From an uncultured Oscillospiraceae bacterium (lineage in GTDB: Bacteria > Bacillota > Clostridia > Oscillospirales > Oscillospiraceae): a stretch of DNA of 64,000 nt. Positions 51,738 to 58,735 of this stretch are shown here, piece after piece; the first letter of the stretch is position 1; every line of letters begins with the position of its first letter. The notes beneath the pieces are model-generated. The model was given only the letters and a program-made list of their open reading frames with translations. It was not told the DNA's origin and made no database searches. Made by a program: the position numbers and the translations under genes. The stretch covers positions 62,001 to 126,000 of the forward strand of contig CATMVA010000001.1 of NCBI GenBank assembly GCA_950075865.1. The letters are read 5' to 3'.

Positions 51738-53114
51738 ATGCCCAAAGAGAAAACCATATTTTTCTGTACCGAGTGCGGAAATGAGGTCCTGCGTTGGCAG
51801 GGACAGTGTCCTGCCTGCGGTGCCTGGAATACCATCGTAGAGAAACCATCCGAGCCCAAAAGCAAAACGACCAGGTCAACTTCAGGGCGGCGGGATGGCA
51901 GCGGAATGGGCTTCTCCCGACCTCGCCCCATTCAGGAAGTGGAGACCACCGATGAGTTGCGTTTTAAGACGGGGATGAGCGAACTGGACCGAGTCCTGGG
52001 CGGTGGCGCGGTAAAGGGGGCTCTTGTCCTGGTGGGCGGCGCTCCTGGTATCGGAAAATCCACCCTTATGCTTCAAATCTGCGACAATCTCTGCCGTTTT
52101 GCCAATGTTCTCTACGTCTCCGGCGAGGAATCGGAGCGTCAGATCAAGCTGCGGGCCGAGCGGCTCCGCGTCAGGGGGGAGGGACTTTATCTTCTGGCTG
52201 AGACCAACCTGGAGAATATCCTGGAGTCGGTGGACGAGCTGAAGCCTGACGTACTGATCGTAGACTCCATTCAGACCCTTTATAACGGCGATCTAACCAC
52301 CTCGCCGGGCAGTGTCGGTCAGGTAAAAGACTGCACGCTGGCTCTGATGAACGTAGCAAAAAGCATGGGGATCACCGTTTTTGTCATCGGCCATGTAAAC
52401 AAGGAGGGCTCCATCGCCGGCCCCAAGGTGCTGGAGCATATGGTGGACTGCGTTCTGTACTTTGAGGGGGAGCAACAGACCACTTACCGTATTCTCCGAG
52501 CGGCAAAAAACCGTTTTGGCGCAACCAATGAGATTGGTGTATTTGAGATGGCCGACACCGGCCTGACTGAGGTCCCAAATCCCTCGGAAATGCTTCTGGA
52601 TGGTCGGCCCACGGACACTCCAGGTACCTGCGTTACCTGTGCCATGGAGGGCGTCCGGCCGGTCCTGGCCGAGGTTCAGGCCCTGCTGACACCCACCAGT
52701 TCCGACCGTCCCCGGCGGATGGTTTCTGGTGTGGACTTCAACCGCACCATGCTGATGCTGGCCGTATTGGAAAAAAGGGGAGGACTTCTGGTCCATTCCT
52801 GTGATGCCTATGTAAACGTGGTAGGCGGCCTGGAGCTTGAGGAGCCCGCAGTAGATTTGGCCATGATCATTGCACTGGCATCCAGCTTTCGGGACAAGCC
52901 CGTGCCGGGAGATTTGGTGGCCGTTGGTGAAGTGGGCCTGACTGGAGAGCTGCGTTCGGTCAACAACCTGAATCAGCGGCTTTCCGAGATCCGCAGGCTG
53001 GGGTTTAGCAAATGCGTGGTTCCGGCCCGGTGCGGTAAGGTGATCGTGCCCGATGGTTTGCAACTGATCAAGGTGAAAAACATCCGGGAAGTCTTATCCG
53101 CGGTTTTGCAGTAA
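51738..53114 (+). CDS. radA: DNA repair and recombination ATPase RadA
   Basis: 458 residues, the standard length. N-terminal zinc finger CTECGNE/CPACGAW, Walker A GGAPGIGKST (about 99), the RadA-specific KNRFG (about 256) and a C-terminal Lon-like domain. It promotes branch migration in recombinational repair. The start ATG 51738 is preceded by GCGGGTGG. Classically found near DNA-integrity and sporulation genes in Firmicutes. Confidence 0.97.
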   Translation: MPKEKTIFFCTECGNEVLRWQGQCPACGAWNTIVEKPSEPKSKTTRSTSGRRDGSGMGFSRPRPIQEVETTDELRFKTGMSELDRVLGGGAVKGALVLVGGAPGIGKSTLMLQICDNLCRFANVLYVSGEESERQIKLRAERLRVRGEGLYLLAETNLENILESVDELKPDVLIVDSIQTLYNGDLTTSPGSVGQVKDCTLALMNVAKSMGITVFVIGHVNKEGSIAGPKVLEHMVDCVLYFEGEQQTTYRILRAAKNRFGATNEIGVFEMADTGLTEVPNPSEMLLDGRPTDTPGTCVTCAMEGVRPVLAEVQALLTPTSSDRPRRMVSGVDFNRTMLMLAVLEKRGGLLVHSCDAYVNVVGGLELEEPAVDLAMIIALASSFRDKPVPGDLVAVGEVGLTGELRSVNNLNQRLSEIRRLGFSKCVVPARCGKVIVPDGLQLIKVKNIREVLSAVLQ

Positions 53115-53176
53115 CCTCGAGGAAATGGGATTTTGACCAGCATTCTTAATGAGAGAGGAGGTTTTGGAGGCAGAGA

Positions 53177-53197
53177 CAAAAGTAAACAAAATAAAAA
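53177..53197 (+). repeat. attL of the filamentous prophage
   Basis: A 21-bp sequence containing AAGTAAACAAAA then TAAAAA, identical to 58688-58708. The right-hand palindromic arm is missing here and replaced by CATTATAGCATA, so attP carries only one good arm. Confidence 0.85.
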
Positions 53198-53212
53198 CAT
53201 TATAGCATAACA

Positions 53213-53369
53213 ACGCCCCCCTTTCCCGTCAGGGTAGGGGGGCGTGTTGCTACCATAGAAGGGGGGCACGGGTGCCGACCGCAGGTCGGCTCCTGTAGCC
53301 CTCCTTCTATTACTTGACTGTAGCAACACTTAACCGACATTTTCGGTTTTTAGTCCCATAAATGGGACT
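53213..53369. repeat. Phage intergenic region with nested hairpins (candidate origin/packaging signal)
   Basis: The 290-base gap after radA holds attL and these dyads: ACGCCCCCC/GGGGGGCGT (53213-53245); an outer GTTGCTAC/GTAGCAAC (53246-53327) enclosing ATAGAAGG/CCTTCTAT (53255-53310) and GCCGACC/GGTCGGC (53274-53290); and AGTCCCA/TGGGACT (53352-53369). In the circular phage genome this region follows the replication gene, where filamentous phages keep replication and packaging signals. Confidence 0.6.
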
Positions 53370-53404
53370 TTGTTAACAGTTTGTTCACAGGTCACCTGAA
53401 GGTG

Positions 53405-53623
53405 TTATCGTGGCCAATCTAACCCCCGTGGCAGGCCGAGAATATAGTCTGCTGATACGTGGTAGTATAGGCAGAGTTCCCGTAGTTTTTCTACTGTCAT
53501 GCTCTGTTGTCCTTTTTCATATTTGCTTATTTGTTGTTTGGTTGATTTTAGGACTTTGGCGGCTTCTTCTTGTTTGATGTCTCGGTCTTGTCTTGTGGCT
53601 TTTAGTCTTTCGTACCATTCCAT
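53405..53623 (-). CDS. Xre-family prophage repressor
   Basis: 72 residues from ATG 53623 with GAGGTGA upstream. A single helix-turn-helix domain (YERLKATRQDRDIKQEEAAK, STKQQISKYEKGQQSMT). Divergent from the structural genes; it probably maintains lysogeny by repressing the 53669 promoter. Confidence 0.85.
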   Translation of the reverse strand: MEWYERLKATRQDRDIKQEEAAKVLKSTKQQISKYEKGQQSMTVEKLRELCLYYHVSADYILGLPRGLDWPR

Positions 53624-53668
53624 TTTAATCACCTCAAAAAAATTTTAAGTCAACTTTTAAGATTACTC

Positions 53669-53697
53669 TTGACAGTCGCCTTATGAGGTGATATTAT
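53669..53697 (+). promoter_or_regulatory. Main rightward prophage promoter
   Basis: TTGACA (53669-53674) and TATTAT (53692-53697) are 17 bp apart. AGGTGAT- and GGGTGAC-like motifs around it may be repressor operators. Confidence 0.65.
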
Positions 53698-53750
53698 ACT
53701 CTTGTAATCATCCTTTAGGGTGACTAACTAAAAAACAGGAGGTGTTCTAC

Positions 53751-53906
53751 ATGTATCTTGAAACGTTTGTTTGGTCTGTTTTTTTGGATGGTGAGTTTCT
53801 CTTAGATTTTTTGGGTACTTTTGACATGATGGTTAATTTTTTTCGTTGCTTTCTTCGGAAATTTCCGGGACATAAAGTCACGGTCGAAAAAAAGGAGGAA
53901 ATATAA
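53751..53906 (+). CDS. Small prophage protein, 51 residues
   Basis: ATG 53751 follows CAGGAGGTG. The protein has an aromatic, hydrophobic first half (FVWSVFLDGEFLLDFLG) and a basic tail (RKFPGHKVTVEKKEE). Its stop directly abuts the next ATG. Function unknown; possibly an early regulatory or membrane-associated phage protein. Confidence 0.6.
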   Translation: MYLETFVWSVFLDGEFLLDFLGTFDMMVNFFRCFLRKFPGHKVTVEKKEEI

Positions 53907-54170
53907 ATGCACTTCAACATACAGCTTCAATTCCTGGGTCTCTCGGCCCCTCAGCAGATGAAGGATGGTGGCGTTCTTTACAAGGCGTCTTTCTATGACC
54001 CCAACGCCGCCGCTCCTCTTACCCTCAATATGATGGGTAATAGGGAAGAAATGGTCAATTTCCTTTCTTCCTGCAAGTTTGGGGCCTTTTTGGACTGCAA
54101 CTTTGCTCTTGCGGCAAAGGATAATCTTTATAGGCTTTCGTTGGTCTCCTGCCAGCTGGCCGGGAAGTGA
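53907..54170 (+). CDS. Small prophage protein, candidate single-stranded-DNA-binding (pV-like)
   Basis: 87 residues from ATG 53907 with AAAGGAGGA upstream. A predicted beta-rich protein (MHFNIQLQFLGLS, GVLYKASFYDP) with no cysteine signature. Position and size before the coat genes match the ssDNA-binding proteins of filamentous phages that coat the genome before extrusion. Assignment is by position and shape only. Confidence 0.55.
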   Translation: MHFNIQLQFLGLSAPQQMKDGGVLYKASFYDPNAAAPLTLNMMGNREEMVNFLSSCKFGAFLDCNFALAAKDNLYRLSLVSCQLAGK

Positions 54171-54394
54171 GGTTCCACCCTCGCTTGGAGGTCGTCTTTA
54201 CTCCCTCGGAAGAGGTAACCAAGTTACGAGAACAAGTCAAGACGCTTCAACAGAGTTTAGACGGCCTCCAAGCAGATTATAACCGGGTCGAATTGCTATA
54301 TCGGTCGGAATGTTGTATCAACCTCGAGTTGCAAGACATTCTTCGGGCTAATCACATTCCGTACCGTGAAGCAATCGCCAAATATACCGGGTAG
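54167..54394 (+). CDS. Prophage coiled-coil protein
   Basis: 75 residues from GTG 54167, overlapping the previous stop (GTGA). A coiled coil (VTKLREQVKTLQQSLDGLQ) fills the middle. No family recognised. Confidence 0.6.
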   Translation: MRFHPRLEVVFTPSEEVTKLREQVKTLQQSLDGLQADYNRVELLYRSECCINLELQDILRANHIPYREAIAKYTG

Positions 54395-54425
54395 CGGTTT
54401 TCCTGTTCCTCTGCCCGGTCTATAT

Positions 54426-54500
54426 CGCGGGGTACAAGTAACGGTAACTTACCAGGCTTTGAACCTGGGTATGTCGGTTCGATTCCGGCCCCCGCAACCA
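54426..54500 (+). tRNA. tRNA-Gln-like gene (anticodon TTG) inside the prophage
   Basis: The cloverleaf can be drawn: acceptor GCGGGG/CCCCGC, a three-pair D stem AAG/CTT, anticodon stem CCAGG/CCTGG with loop CTTTGAA (anticodon TTG), T stem GTCGG/CCGGC with loop TTCGATT, and an encoded CCA at 54498-54500. Base pair 1-72 is a C-A mismatch and the D stem is short, so it may be poorly functional. Its antisense frame gives the false protein pattern GPESNRH known from tRNA genes. Confidence 0.6.
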
Positions 54501-54538
54501 GAATATCTTGGCCGGATATATCCCAGAGGAAAGGAGGA

Positions 54539-54755
54539 ATGACCTCAAGGAAGTAGTACTACTGCCGCTGTTAGCTTTGCCACTTTCCAGCCCATCGTTG
54601 ACGCTATTCAGGGCGTTATCACCCCTCAGGCTCTCATTTCGATTCTTGCCGGTGCCGCAGGCGTTGCCATCGTCTTTGTGCTGATGTGGTGGGGCGCTCG
54701 TACCGTCTCCAAGATTATCATGCGTGCCGTCAAGCGTGGTAAGCTGTCCGTCTGA
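54539..54755 (+). CDS. Major coat protein (pVIII-like), apparent +1 frameshift after codon 4
   Basis: From 54552 a clear frame encodes 67 residues with the pVIII layout: polar N terminus (SSTTAAVSFATFQPIVDAIQ), one membrane segment (LISILAGAAGVAIVFVLMWW) and a basic DNA-facing tail (KIIMRAVKRGKLSV). A stop (TGA 54540-54542) precedes it and no ATG, GTG or TTG lies between. The only ATG near the AAAGGAGGA ribosome site (54539) is one base out of phase and stops after five codons unless a +1 shift occurs around AGGAAGTAG. It could be programmed frameshifting, a mutation or a sequencing error. Confidence 0.65.
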
Positions 54756-54773
54756 TTTCGTTCCTTCTGCCTT

Positions 54774-54807
54774 GGGGCTGGGGCTTCGGTCCTGGCCCCT
54801 CTTTTTT
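54774..54807 (+). terminator. Central terminator after the coat-protein gene
   Basis: GGGGCTGGGGC (54774-54784) pairs, with G-T wobbles, with GTCCTGGCCCC (54789-54799) around a TTCG tetraloop, followed by TCTTTTTT. Filamentous phages commonly have such a terminator after gene VIII so that the coat protein is overproduced. Confidence 0.85.
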
Positions 54808-54827
54808 ATCCGTTGGAGGTGTTTTTC

Positions 54828-54974
54828 ATGGTTGTAAGTGATATCGCCCTGCTCTTTGCTGAGGTCGTCCGGGAGGCAATCCCTATTTCTATCGTGTGGT
54901 ATCTCGGTGAGCTCATTGTTTCTACCTTCCTTCGTGCCGCTTTTGGCGGTAAGTTGACCTTCAAGGCCGTTTAA
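54828..54974 (+). CDS. Small prophage membrane protein (minor coat-like)
   Basis: 48 residues from ATG 54828 with TTGGAGGTG upstream. One amphipathic or membrane helix (AIPISIVWYLGELIVSTFL) and a short basic tail. Size and place fit the pVII/pIX-type end-cap proteins of filamentous phages. Confidence 0.6.
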   Translation: MVVSDIALLFAEVVREAIPISIVWYLGELIVSTFLRAAFGGKLTFKAV

Positions 54975-54982
54975 CCGTTGCC

Positions 54983-55063
54983 GTTGGCCAATCGACAAGC
55001 TCACACACGCTCTATCGTGTGAGTGCAGGCGTTGGCCAATGGCCTGGCGGCCCCCGGGCCGCC
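54983..55063. repeat. Repeat and hairpin segment before the Zot-type gene
   Basis: GTTGGCCAAT occurs twice (54983-54992, 55031-55040) around the hairpin CTCACAC/GTGTGAG (55000-55023); a GC-rich dyad GGCGGCCC/GGGCCGCC (55046-55063) follows. Possibly a second replication signal or a transcription-control element. Confidence 0.45.
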
Positions 55064-55089
55064 TATGGCACCCACCCAAAGGAGGACAT

Positions 55090-55854
55090 ATGAAAAGTAA
55101 GTATCTTAAAGGCTCCCTGGATCCTTCGGACATGCTTAAAAGTGTTCAGTATAAGAAGGATTTCAAGAAGCAGAATCCCACGTATTTTGACCCGGACGGC
55201 CTTATGATTTTTTGTGGCCCACAGGGAAGCGGTAAGACCCTTTCCGCTGTCCAGTACTGCCGGAAGATTCTTTTCCGGTATCCCCGGTGTAAGTTCGTTA
55301 CCAACGTGGCTATAGAGGGCTTGCCGGAGGGCGTAGAAGTCATCGAGTATGACGGTATAAAGACACTCTCTGATGTCACGAACGGTTACGAGGGTGTTCT
55401 ATATCTCATCGATGAGATTCACTTGGAATTTAATAGTTTGGAAAGTAAGTCTATCTCCATCGAGGAAATGACCGAGTTCGCCCAGCAGAGGAAGCAGAGG
55501 AAACACATTGTTGGTACATCTCAGGTTTTTATGAGGATGGCCAAGCCCCTTCGGGAGCAGATAAAGCGGGTCGTTCTCTGTCAGAATTTTTTTGGCCTTA
55601 TTCAGCACAATATCGAAATTGATGGCACTACCGCCACGGAAAAGGATGGTGAATTACATGCAGAGGTTAAGGGGAATTATTACTGGTTCCATACTCCCGA
55701 ATTGTACAGGAGCTATGACACGTATGCTAAAATGCACAGGTACAAAAAGGAGTGGCAAGGGCGGTCTACGGCTCCCGGCGTTCTTCCTTATGTTCTTGAT
55801 GGTCCTTCAGCTTTCAAGCGTCCCGGTATTGGCCGTGGCCGTCAACCCCTCTGA
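55090..55854 (+). CDS. Zot-type phage assembly ATPase (pI-like)
   Basis: 254 residues from ATG 55090 with AAAGGAGGA upstream. Walker A GPQGSGKT (about 43-50), Walker B VLYLIDEIHLEF and the family pattern QQRKQRKHIVGTSQ. Zot/pI ATPases drive extrusion of filamentous virions through the membrane. The usual membrane segment is not obvious, so a separate membrane partner may exist. It overlaps the next gene by 131 bases in another frame. Confidence 0.9.
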   Translation: MKSKYLKGSLDPSDMLKSVQYKKDFKKQNPTYFDPDGLMIFCGPQGSGKTLSAVQYCRKILFRYPRCKFVTNVAIEGLPEGVEVIEYDGIKTLSDVTNGYEGVLYLIDEIHLEFNSLESKSISIEEMTEFAQQRKQRKHIVGTSQVFMRMAKPLREQIKRVVLCQNFFGLIQHNIEIDGTTATEKDGELHAEVKGNYYWFHTPELYRSYDTYAKMHRYKKEWQGRSTAPGVLPYVLDGPSAFKRPGIGRGRQPL

Positions 55855-56338
55855 GAGCCCCTCAGCGGCCGCCGGGGCTGCCGGGGGGGAGGGGGGGGGG
55901 TCCTTATACTCTTACCATGATGTGGCCTCTTCCTACGGCGTAGGAACGTCAAATATCAATATTTTTGGGCCTGTGGTCTCTAAGTTGCCCTATGGTATGC
56001 ATTATGTCTATTGGAGGGAGGGACAGTATGAATACCGTCTTGCCTATGGGCCGGACCTATCATATAGCAATGGCCGCTTTTCTGGAGCTATTGTGGAGAC
56101 TATTACTTATCGCACCAACACGGGGTCCGGTAATCAAGCTACGTTCGTTCACTCTTCGGAAGGCCCTTTTACATTGTATCCGGGCAACTATTTAGTTTGG
56201 TCTGATTTGGGTCACTATCCAACACTTTACGAAAGGGGAGTAGAGGATTATGTTCATGCGGCGGTTTTGTTCTTGGCTGTGTATCTTTGCTGTATGCTGT
56301 TCCGTTCTTTGTGGCTCAGTATCTGCGGTAGGGATTGA
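55724..56338 (+). CDS. Secreted or membrane prophage protein, overlapping the assembly ATPase gene
   Basis: About 204 residues if ATG 55724 is the start (AGGAG about 11 bases upstream); a shorter start inside LPAFFLMFLMVL is possible. The N terminus is a signal peptide (RLPAFFLMFLMVLQLSSVPV), followed by a Gly/Ala-rich linker, a Tyr-rich domain and a C-terminal membrane segment (AAVLFLAVYLCCMLFRSLWL). Probably a minor virion protein at one tip. No family recognised. Confidence 0.65.
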   Translation: MLKCTGTKRSGKGGLRLPAFFLMFLMVLQLSSVPVLAVAVNPSESPSAAAGAAGGEGGGSLYSYHDVASSYGVGTSNINIFGPVVSKLPYGMHYVYWREGQYEYRLAYGPDLSYSNGRFSGAIVETITYRTNTGSGNQATFVHSSEGPFTLYPGNYLVWSDLGHYPTLYERGVEDYVHAAVLFLAVYLCCMLFRSLWLSICGRD

Positions 56339-57647
56339 TGATATATACGGCGGGAATCCTTGGGAGGATTTCGAGAATCTTCCAGGCGTTGACCAAGTGT
56401 TTCCCTCCGAAAAGCCTATTCCCCCTGGCCCTGCCTATGTCCCCGGTTATGATTTAGTCGGTGAGGGGGGAGGTCTTTTTTCTCTTATTCCTGATGGTAA
56501 TATGTATTTTACATCATATTCCGGTAATTTTATTTCTTATAGCGGTTATCAGCCTCATTTAACTTTGAATGCTAATTCTTATAAAATTCCTTCTCAAATT
56601 GGGTCTGGTAATGAGGAAATGTTTGGTTCTTCTAATCTTTTTTATGGTGTCAATAATAATTCTAATGTTCAAGTTAATTTGAATTTTAAATTAGCTGATT
56701 TGTCTTTAACTTCTTCTTTTGATGTTCCTGAAGGTGCTTCAAGTCTATCTTTTAAAGGTAGTTTGCAATTTTTATATTCGGTGGCGAAGGGGTCTACTGC
56801 TCCGGTAACAATTTCTTCTGTGCCCTCTCGTACAGCTTATCAGGCGTGTTCTATTTCTGTCGCTGGGGCTGTTTATAATGGCGTCTGGAATGAACAATCT
56901 CAATCATTTGATTTTGATATTTCTGAAATTGATATATCCTCTTTTTCGGGGTCTTCGGTTGATTTTGTTATTAGATTTTCTCAAAGTCAGGGGTATTCTG
57001 GTTGGACTTTTTCTTATGCTGGGTTTAGTGGTGCTTCTGGGTATGGTGCTATTAGATTTATGTTTGTTGATGGTGTAAATGTAGCTTTTACATTTCCTGA
57101 AACTCCCGGTGGCGGTTTCGACGAAGAGAGCAAAGGGTTGCTTCGTACTATCGTCGATGGCGTAAAGGCTATTGTTACGGGCATTATTGAGATGCCCGTC
57201 AAAATTGCGTCCGCTATTCTGGATGGCATTAAATCCTTGTTCATTCCAGATGAAGCTGGTTTGCAGGAGTTGAAGGGGAAGTATCAAACACTTCTTGAAA
57301 CGAAATTCGGCTTTGTTTATCAGTCGTTCCAAATGTTGGGCACTCTCTTTGATACTGTTATTAGTGCTTGGGGCGACCACTCCGACTATACTTTTGAATT
57401 TCCGGGCATTTCTTTCTCTATGCAGGGAGAGATCTTCACCCTTGTTGAGCGACAGGTTATTAGCCTTGACAATGAACTTATGGACGTTCTCCGGGGCTTC
57501 GCTGGTACTCTTGTTTCTCTTATCTGTGTTCTGGCTTTGGTTCACAGTATGGAAACGCTTTTTATTGCTATAGTCTCGGGCAAGAATTACTTTGACTTCC
57601 TTGCTATGCAGCGGGAGGCAGAGGCAGAAGTGGAGGCCTCACAATGA
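56250..57647 (+). CDS. Prophage adsorption protein (pIII-like)
   Basis: 465 residues from ATG 56250 (or 56256). Signal peptide (FCSWLCIFAVCCSVLCGSVS), a long Asn/Ser/Gly-rich beta domain (about 70-280), an amphipathic region and a C-terminal membrane anchor (TLVSLICVLALVHSMETLFI). This architecture is that of filamentous-phage host-recognition proteins. The DNA for the middle domain (about 56480-57100) is much richer in AT than the rest of the prophage, suggesting replacement of the receptor-binding part. Overlaps the previous gene by 89 bases. Confidence 0.75.
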   Translation: MFMRRFCSWLCIFAVCCSVLCGSVSAVGIDDIYGGNPWEDFENLPGVDQVFPSEKPIPPGPAYVPGYDLVGEGGGLFSLIPDGNMYFTSYSGNFISYSGYQPHLTLNANSYKIPSQIGSGNEEMFGSSNLFYGVNNNSNVQVNLNFKLADLSLTSSFDVPEGASSLSFKGSLQFLYSVAKGSTAPVTISSVPSRTAYQACSISVAGAVYNGVWNEQSQSFDFDISEIDISSFSGSSVDFVIRFSQSQGYSGWTFSYAGFSGASGYGAIRFMFVDGVNVAFTFPETPGGGFDEESKGLLRTIVDGVKAIVTGIIEMPVKIASAILDGIKSLFIPDEAGLQELKGKYQTLLETKFGFVYQSFQMLGTLFDTVISAWGDHSDYTFEFPGISFSMQGEIFTLVERQVISLDNELMDVLRGFAGTLVSLICVLALVHSMETLFIAIVSGKNYFDFLAMQREAEAEVEASQ

Positions 57648-57925
57648 TTATAACTGCTGTCGCCAATGTGATATATACGCTCCTGGATGTGCTTTTTGTC
57701 TTTGAACTTCCCCAGTTCCCGCAGGGGATAGTTAACGTGTTTAATACCGTTTCTACGTCTATAGATACGGGTATAGACATTTTCCATGCTTTCCTTGGCA
57801 ATACGGCTATGGGTGTGATTGGTATCTGTTTGCAGTTTGTCATATATGCAAATGTGGCGTATTTCACAATTTCGCTTATTTTCTTTGTTCTTAAAAAGAT
57901 TCCTTTCCTTGGATTGGGGGATTAA
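57644..57925 (+). CDS. Small membrane prophage protein (pVI-like)
   Basis: 93 residues; the ATG overlaps the previous stop (ATGA). Two hydrophobic segments (VIYTLLDVLFVF and FVIYANVAYFTISLIFFVL) separated by an amphipathic stretch. In filamentous phages pVI follows pIII and caps the same end of the virion. Confidence 0.65.
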   Translation: MIITAVANVIYTLLDVLFVFELPQFPQGIVNVFNTVSTSIDTGIDIFHAFLGNTAMGVIGICLQFVIYANVAYFTISLIFFVLKKIPFLGLGD

Positions 57926-57931
57926 GTAAAT

Positions 57932-58696
57932 ATGCTTTACAACGTTAGGAAGAAAACCTTTCCTGATGGCACGAAGCATTATACATGGCATGAAATTAAA
58001 GATGATGTAGGGTATACCATTCTTCCCAGGGATGAGAAGGAAAGGGAGGAGGAAGAGCATACTCCGGATAAAGAGCGCAGTCAGAAGGTTAGCCAAAGTC
58101 GTGCCGTTCAGACTGTTTATGATTTATGCATGTCTAATCCATGGACATGGTTTTTAACTCTCACTTTTGACCCGGAGAAGGTTGATAGCTTTGATTATGA
58201 CGAGTGCGTAGAAGCTATTGTTTTGTTTACTTTGAAATTACGTAGAAGGGGGATTCAATATGTTATTGTACCAGAACAACACAAGTCCGGAAGATGGCAT
58301 TTTCACGGTTTACTTTATGATTCTACAGGATGCTTACCAGTTAGCCCTGCATATGATGAACGAGGACGGCCCAGACTTGACGGAAGTGGCCGACAAGTGT
58401 ATAATTGTGCCATATATGACTATGGTTTTTCGACAGTCACTGAAATTGGCGATACTGTTAAGGCAAGCGGGTATCTCTGTAAATACATATCTAAGTCACT
58501 TACAGTCCCAGAAGGAAAAAAGCGGTACTGGGCCAGTCGTGGACTAAATCGGCCTGATGTTGCATATTTGGATTTGCCCGAAACGATGATTAACCGAATG
58601 CTTTTAAAGGCCGACTATACGAAAACCACCGAGACAGAGCGGGGGCGTTACGTATTCTTTGAGAGGAAAGGAGGAAAGGACTTGGCGCAAAAGTAA
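57932..58696 (+). CDS. Rolling-circle replication initiator (HUH family)
   Basis: 254 residues from ATG 57932. The metal-binding motif is GRWHFHG (about 122) and the nucleophile Tyr lies in ASGYLCKYISKSL (about 178). Such proteins nick the double-strand origin and start rolling-circle replication. The stop codon TAA (58694-58696) lies inside the attR repeat, so it is unchanged on excision. Confidence 0.9.
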   Translation: MLYNVRKKTFPDGTKHYTWHEIKDDVGYTILPRDEKEREEEEHTPDKERSQKVSQSRAVQTVYDLCMSNPWTWFLTLTFDPEKVDSFDYDECVEAIVLFTLKLRRRGIQYVIVPEQHKSGRWHFHGLLYDSTGCLPVSPAYDERGRPRLDGSGRQVYNCAIYDYGFSTVTEIGDTVKASGYLCKYISKSLTVPEGKKRYWASRGLNRPDVAYLDLPETMINRMLLKADYTKTTETERGRYVFFERKGGKDLAQK

Positions 58697-58720
58697 ACAA
58701 AATAAAAATTTTGTTTACTT
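58688..58720 (+). repeat. attR of the prophage, containing a complete dif-like palindrome
   Basis: AAGTAAACAAAA (58691-58702), six-base centre TAAAAA (58703-58708), TTTTGTTTACTT (58709-58720). Perfect 12-bp arms around a 6-bp centre is the layout of Xer/dif sites. The right arm lies 15 bp before the start codon of the xer gene. Confidence 0.8.
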
Positions 58721-58735
58721 CAGAGGAGGGCAAAA

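Larger units (their letters stand above)
53177..58708. mobile_element. 5.5-kb filamentous (inovirus-like) prophage
   Basis: Bounded by a 21-bp direct repeat (53177-53197 and 58688-58708). Order: intergenic hairpins, minus-strand repressor, small genes, tRNA-like gene, coat protein, terminator, small membrane protein, Zot-type ATPase, two secreted or membrane structural proteins, a pVI-like protein and HUH replication protein. Length and gene order are typical of inoviruses. The phage has no integrase of its own; the Xer-type recombinase lies just outside the right end. Confidence 0.9.

Noticed and set aside
54420-55133. 237-codon minus-strand frame ending in a GPESNRH-type sequence
   Set aside because: That C-terminal pattern is the usual false translation of an antisense tRNA gene, and the frame lies opposite the coat and membrane-protein genes.
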